DNA of 64,000 nucleotides, taken from positions 1,736,001-1,800,000 of the forward strand of contig OX637339.1 in NCBI GenBank assembly GCA_951799405.1, read 5' to 3'. Source of the DNA: Agapetus fuscipes (Eukaryota > Arthropoda > Insecta > Trichoptera > Glossosomatidae). Both the position numbers and the translations under genes were made by a program. Numbering within the stretch: the stretch's first letter is position 1; the number at the start of each line of letters is the position of its first letter. The notes under the pieces were generated by a model. It did not search any database. It worked only from the letters and a program-made list of their open reading frames with translations, and was not told where the DNA came from. This document shows positions 61,601 through 64,000 of this stretch, one piece after another.

Positions 61601-63912
61601 GGCATTTGATTTAGGTATATAAAATCAAAAGCTGCAGTAATGTAGGATTTTTTTTATAACTTAAATATATAGCGTAATGTGGCGTAACTTTTTGACACTT
61701 ATCCACAAAGGAGTTGCATGCAGCGAGTGCAACCTATTTATTTTTACATGTAAAGGAGTCGGTCTCCACTTCAATTGAAGTTGGGGTTTCCCAACTTCTG
61801 AGGGACTCATTTCCTGTGAAGGGTGAGTAAACCTTGCTGAGATTCTATTTTGAATTCAAAATGAACACTGAAACGGCTTTAATTTCTGACGGTGATTCGA
61901 TTCGAACCTCAATTCTCAGCATTGAATGCAAAAACTCCACCAACTGAGCTATCAACCGAAACTGAGGCAGACTATTTCAGCAGGATGGACCAGCTGAATT
62001 AAAAGCCCTGTCCCCGCAGCCCGTTCTATTCTGTGGAAGCTTATCAACTTCGTCGAAAAAATTTAAAGTGGGAAAAAAATGTGACTTGCTGGACTGAAGG
62101 CAGGACAGTCAGCCATAATTTAAATACAATATTATGTAAACAGTTTGAAAAGACACTAAAGTGCACCCGTACTGCATTTAGCATTATCCCCAAATGTATG
62201 GCCCTACAGTGCTGTGAACTAGAAAAAATCCCTGATTATCGGGAATCCATTTTTATTGAAGAAGATGAAGTAGGCTTGTTTACCCTTTGACCTGCAGGTT
62301 GTGCAGCTGCTGGTGGTAGTGCTGTAAGGCCAAGGCCGCGGCCACTATGGAGCTCACCTCTCCTCCACACACACACACACTAGCGATTGCTAGACTCTTC
62401 CACACACTGTTTATATGAGAGTGTGTTTACCCTTTGGCCTGCAGGTTGTGCAGCTGCTGGTGGTAGTGCTGGGAGGCCAGGGCCGCGGCCACTATGGAGC
62501 TCACCTCTCCTGCCAGCACCACCACGGGCAGCACTCCTCCGCACAGGACCACTCCTGCCTGAGAAATAAACAACACAAATATTAATATAATTCAAATGGT
62601 TTTGCACTTACAACGCTTGTTCACTAAGCTAATGGGTATTATTTTTCTCTCTTACAAGGAAACACCGCTATGTAATATTTTTTTACAAAAATAGATTTGT
62701 GAAGATTTGCAATTCACCAATCTTTTTTGGCTGGCCAGAAACTGGTATAAACATTATGAATGAATAAATGATTATTTTAATAAATAACCCCACTTCAACT
62801 GAAAGTGGTTGGTGTGAGGCCGGCCCCCTGACCTGTAAAAATAAATAGGTCCCGAAGCGCCACATGCGACCCCTTCGGGGATAACGCAGGCAAGAAGTTA
62901 CACTATATGTGTAGCTTAGTTGCATTGCATTTATTTAATTTAATTTTTAAAATGTTATATAACAACTACCCAATGACATCTGTTGAACCAGGGTCACTGT
63001 TACAACAACACTGAACAAGTTACTGTCGATAGGACATGACGCAGGCAAGGTTGGAACTTGCGATCGTCTGAATAACGCAAATTCGAGTGCCAAAAAAAAA
63101 AACTGTGATGACATCACAGTTTTCATCAAGATCATCCCATAGATCACGGCCACAGATCCCGGAAAACATCTCTCCAGCATCATCAGCCGGCCATATAAGC
63201 CTGAAACTCTTATTTAATGAGTATTTGGTTTGCCTGTTAGCATAACGAGTAAGTTAATTTCCTACCTGTTGTGATGGTTGTGAGTTACTGAGGAGCTGTG
63301 AGAGTATGGCACGTAAGCCTCGCTTGTCATTCTTATCTTCCTCGTCCTCTCCTAGAATGATTAAAAAGACCTTACCATAACAAAGTCAAAAGGGACCTTA
63401 CAATCAGAAAGTGAAGTGAAATATGGACCTTTACCCTGAGTATAAAGCATATTCGTTTACGAGTATGGAAATCCGCGTTTCCATTTAAGTTCACTGAAGG
63501 CGCTGTTTATTTTTCCATACAAAGATTACACAGCCTCCAGTGAGCGAAAATGGAAATAAGAACTTCCATACATTTGTTACTCCTTACAAGATGTGAGCAT
63601 ATTAGTATTTTTTTTACCAGAGATACCTACTTATCATAAAAATAAAAAAAAACCTGTGTTGCAATATTAAAAAGTATGTACTTAGTTGCAAGAAATTGTA
63701 TATATTTGATTCCGTAAGTTACCTTGGTGATCGACCTCTGTTGAATTGGTGATAAAGCCTCGAGAATCTGTAAAATATGTTGATATATGTAATTGAATAT
63801 AAAGCATGATTTTTTATGGCAACATTAAACATGCTTTGGTGTTTACCTGCCACACAATCTACAGCGTTGAAGTCTGGTTGGCCACCATCTTCAGATTCAA
63901 TCTTCCCGTCAA
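52693..63912 (-). CDS. PIKFYVE: PIKFYVE/fab1 phosphatidylinositol-3-phosphate 5-kinase, C-terminal part
   Basis: Makes PI(3,5)P2 from PI3P on late endosomes and lysosomes. Ten exons in minus-strand order: 63912-63847, 63767-63723, 63351-63266, 62558-62431, 61536-61416, 56751-56316, 55565-55446, 54770-54582, 53647-53486, 52907-52693 (stop TAG 52693-52695). All junctions are AG/GT and phases agree, giving about 522 codons. Early exons encode linker sequence ([32 protein letters not shown]). The kinase domain starts at [29 protein letters not shown] (glycine loop), DDRYILKEM (catalytic Lys), [91 protein letters not shown] replaces the usual DLKGS. FYVE, DEP and chaperonin-like domains must lie beyond 64000. 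Confidence 0.93.
53092..53150 (+). mobile_element. Half copy of the GGGCTATT MITE
   Basis: TTATTCTTAGACATTTTGG and GAGCCCACGCTATGCCAAA match the left terminus of 17744-17982. PIKFYVE last intron. Confidence 0.55.
53690..54063 (+). mobile_element. SINE-A5S, 5S head truncated
   Basis: Only the 3' third of the 5S part remains (GGATGACCGCGAGGTACAGC, CCTTGGCATTC), then the tRNA head, body and the CACAGGATTTCTT plus A-run tail. PIKFYVE intron. Confidence 0.8.
54105..54476 (-). mobile_element. SINE-A5S truncated at both ends, fused to CCGGCCG piece
   Basis: 54176-54476 in reverse complement: 5S fragment (AAGTTAAGCAACATTGGG, GCGCGGATGCTACCTGG), tRNA-like head, body. The tail is lost at a junction with a CCGGCCG-family piece (54105-54170). 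The 5S part is cut by a (CACACG)n microsatellite at 54477-54500. Confidence 0.75.
54582..54770 (-). CDS. PIKFYVE: PIKFYVE exon with DLKG motif
   Basis: 189 bases: [11 protein letters not shown], a Gly-rich insert [16 protein letters not shown], then [19 protein letters not shown] and [15 protein letters not shown] supplies a catalytic Asp of the lipid kinase fold; the following Ala is Ser in most relatives. Donor GTGAGT; the overlapping GT two bases away would break the frame. Confidence 0.92.
54842..55150 (-). mobile_element. LINE 3' end fragment, copy 4
   Basis: CTGTAACTCTGTCGCCATTC, CCGCTAGGGGTGGTCAGAG, AGCTGCCTCCATTTCTTCC. Matches 32255-32540. The (ACAGTT)n tail appears as ACTGTAACTGTAACTC. 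Confidence 0.6.
55632..56012 (+). repeat. 26-bp minisatellite, about 14 units
   Basis: Unit GGTCAAAATAGCCATGATC then AATCCAA, repeated about 14 times with very little divergence (two units have GGTCAATC for GATCAATC; the first has ACGTC). In the PIKFYVE intron between 55566 and 56315. Confidence 0.92.
56316..56751 (-). CDS. PIKFYVE: PIKFYVE exon: kinase domain start and linker
   Basis: The largest exon in the window for this gene (436 bases). It carries [20 protein letters not shown], a 70-residue Ser/Asp/Lys-rich linker, and then [18 protein letters not shown] with [15 protein letters not shown]. The Ser-rich linker inside the kinase N-lobe is longer than in vertebrate PIKfyve as far as I recall. 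Confidence 0.92.
56880..56965 (+). repeat. R250 3' fragment, degenerate
   Basis: TGCAGCATGCGTAGGCGC, AAACTTACATGTATCTGCC, GTGTGCATTAAATATACG. Confidence 0.4.
57146..58714 (-). CDS. LINE reverse transcriptase (CR1/L2-like)
   Basis: An uninterrupted stretch of 522 codons. Motifs: [54 protein letters not shown] (catalytic Asp), [32 protein letters not shown] (FADD), [15 protein letters not shown], and the C-terminal [17 protein letters not shown]. Strong Lys, Ile, Asn bias reflects the AT-rich codon use of this LINE, quite unlike the host exons. The ATG at 58714 is internal to the original protein; the upstream part is at 59407-59787. Confidence 0.88.
   Translation of the reverse strand: MSTENCNHKFENFEKIDKQKLFEKISKTKKGSSTDNIDKKYILNIWQQIGDTLVELINVILIKGVMPNILKIATIIPIAKIKNPIEASDYRPINMLPFLEKIIEEIISNQLKRFIANQGILIEEQSGFREKHSTETAIQLVINNWIEDINNNKIVAAAFLDFKRAFETVDRNLLVKKIKNMGIEGTVIQWIKNYLLMRKQKVKISSQCSNQREINTGVPQGSNLGPILFILYINDILSVISNSGCRLHLFADDTLIYCVGEDIQKVERELNSVMGRTEKWLNKNKLKLNTEKSKVIVLNNVKKGKLIIKVNNKELEVVDKIKYLGVIIDSKLNFKEHFDYIIKKISKKIGVLSRMKSLLSKEYKIIVYNSIIKPHYTYCPTILFMANKQYINTLQKLQNRGMRTILNKKLDCKINYMIDTLDWLYIEENLRMSAIIFIHKVEKNMLPQYLSKFLIKNRDIHEYNTRKKDNLRKPKFKCVKYDKGVLHRGLDLYNDLPVEIKESRDINEFKVKLKKKICANRP
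58724..59386 (+). mobile_element. Penelope-like remnant with 225-bp inverted repeats
   Basis: About 225 bases at each end are near-perfect inverted repeats (TACTTTTTTAACTTTGTTAC, CCTCCCATCTTCAGGTG, AGCCCCGCCCCCCACTTACC). The central part is open on plus and reads [44 protein letters not shown], the spaced His-Ser-F and the LExxEI block are what is seen at the end of the GIY-YIG endonuclease domain of Penelope-like elements. Apex hairpin: CTGAAGATGGGAG, GTACTGCTT, CTCCCGAAACTGG at 59287-59319. Inserted in the LINE ORF2 at a TTAA-rich site. Confidence 0.75.
59407..59787 (-). pseudogene. N-terminal part of the split LINE ORF2
   Basis: Encodes [60 protein letters not shown]; this is the linker between endonuclease and reverse transcriptase in LINE polyproteins. 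Upstream (59788-60050) the frame continues as [19 protein letters not shown] with an in-frame stop near 59905. A TAA at 59407-59409 lies 20 bases before the palindromic insertion. Confidence 0.8.
60056..61148 (+). pseudogene. LINE ORF1 (zinc-knuckle) interrupted by a CR1 fragment
   Basis: 60056-60145 ([20 protein letters not shown]) and 60601-61148 together look like one Lys-rich ORF1. The second part ends with three Cys-rich knuckles: [29 protein letters not shown] and CINC. CCHC knuckles are typical of ORF1 of CR1, Jockey and I group LINEs and bind the RNA. Codon use matches the minus-strand ORF2 next to it. Confidence 0.75.
60146..60600 (+). pseudogene. CR1-like LINE C-terminal fragment nested in ORF1
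   Basis: Encodes [73 protein letters not shown] stop. Much higher GC than the flanking ORF1. The 3' end is AAAGGGCCCTTGAGGTGTG and ACACACGAAAACGGCGC, the same as the SINE-A tail. Confidence 0.82.
61416..61536 (-). CDS. PIKFYVE: PIKFYVE exon, linker before the kinase domain
   Basis: 121 bases: [40 protein letters not shown]. Entry needs one base from the previous exon and exit is phase 0, in agreement with neighbours. The next exon is 4.7 kb away because of the LINE complex. Confidence 0.85.
61684..61960 (-). mobile_element. SINE-B copy, decayed
   Basis: TCGGTTGATAGCTCAGTTGG in reverse complement, weak B box, TCACCCTTCACAGGAAATG, CCACTTCAATTGAAGTTGG. Confidence 0.7.
62033..62282 (+). other. 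Unassigned segment next to the duplicated exon
   Basis: Open on plus ([20 protein letters not shown] and on), but no domain is recognised and it lies in a PIKFYVE intron in antisense. Possibly a decayed transposon piece. Confidence 0.3.
62283..62375 (-). pseudogene. Partial duplicate of PIKFYVE exon 62431-62558
   Basis: About 90 bases repeat the last two thirds of the exon plus its donor: [27 protein letters not shown] then GTAAAC. It stays open but has no acceptor; a (CA)n run sits where the first part should be (62367-62382). Differences: Ser to Leu, Ala to Val. Confidence 0.85.
62431..62558 (-). CDS. PIKFYVE: PIKFYVE exon with [10 protein letters not shown] motif
   Basis: 128 bases, phase 0 in, phase 2 out: [40 protein letters not shown]. 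The (E/D)xSSIIAxALxSxxY string is a conserved element of the PIKfyve/Fab1 region between the chaperonin-like and kinase domains. GC-rich, unlike its surroundings. Confidence 0.88.
62690..63030 (-). mobile_element. SINE-C body split by a SINE-B 3' end
   Basis: GAAGATTTGCAATTCACC and TTTTGGCTGGCCAGAAACTG (62700-62785) belong with CTACCCAATGACATCTGTTG and AACCAGGGTCACTG (62965-63000), as at 35230-35400. Between them, 62786-62928 is a 3' half of SINE-B (CACTTCAACTGAAAGTGG, CACATGCGACCCCTTCGG, GTGTAGCTTAGTTGC). Confidence 0.75.
63115..63215. mobile_element. CCGGCCG-family copy
   Basis: CCCATAGATCACGGCCACAG, ATCTCTCCAGCATCATCAGC, CGGCCATATAAGCCTGAAAC. PIKFYVE intron. Confidence 0.6.
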
Positions 63913-64000
63913 CTGAAAATGCATGACAACAGTATTAGAAATAATATTCATTTCAACTTAGGGGTTATACACATATAGTGGTGTCAGATTTTTTCCCCAC

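Overview
This is a stretch of an animal nuclear genome, very probably an arthropod and most likely an insect: spliced genes with GT-AG introns, AT-rich noncoding DNA, and a dense mixed load of LINEs, SINEs, MITEs, a mariner relative, Helitron-like and Penelope-like remnants. The order cannot be fixed from the sequence alone; a moth or caddisfly would fit but is a guess. No bacterial, organellar or CRISPR features are seen.

Four host genes are present. Positions 1-45 hold the last codons of a plus-strand gene whose body lies outside the window. AGXT2, mitochondrial alanine-glyoxylate aminotransferase 2, is on the minus strand with nine phase-consistent exons between 15865 and 31736; its first exon (start codon) was not found. 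ENTR1/SDCCAG3, an endosomal trafficking adaptor, is on the plus strand with seven exons from 36973 to 48425 and a complete 493-codon reading frame. The C-terminal part of PIKFYVE/fab1, the phosphatidylinositol-3-phosphate 5-kinase, is on the minus strand with ten phase-consistent exons from 63912 down to the stop at 52693; the gene continues past the right edge. ENTR1 and PIKFYVE converge. Both act on endosomal membranes, but nothing in the sequence shows that the adjacency is functional.

Most of the rest is mobile DNA. SINE-A is a tRNA-derived SINE that exists in two modular forms: one with a tail matching the 3' end of the local CR1-like LINEs, the other with a full 5S rRNA-derived head and a different tail. 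SINE-B and SINE-C are two further tRNA-derived families. R250 is a roughly 250-bp repeat ending in TTAGAT-like tails, arranged as a tandem higher-order array at 25450-27760. A CCGGCCG-ended inverted-repeat family recurs more than ten times. Several palindromic elements share a hairpin resembling the hammerhead ribozyme core (CTGAnGA, stem, GAAAC); one of them (58724-59386) also carries a GIY-YIG-like C-terminal coding remnant, which points to Penelope-like elements.

The most informative structures are: a 5'-truncated LINE with an open reading frame inserted in another LINE with a TGTAT target duplication (42855-45716); an apparent 5'-inverted LINE with ORF1 and ORF2 in opposite orientation (57010-61150) that was itself hit twice; a 91-bp minisatellite made from the 3' part of an AGXT2 exon with its splice donor (29341-29994); a partial duplicate of a PIKFYVE exon (62283-62375); a 26-bp minisatellite in a PIKFYVE intron; and DNA transposons with readable target duplications (hAT-type 9980-10122, Harbinger-type 38420-38980).
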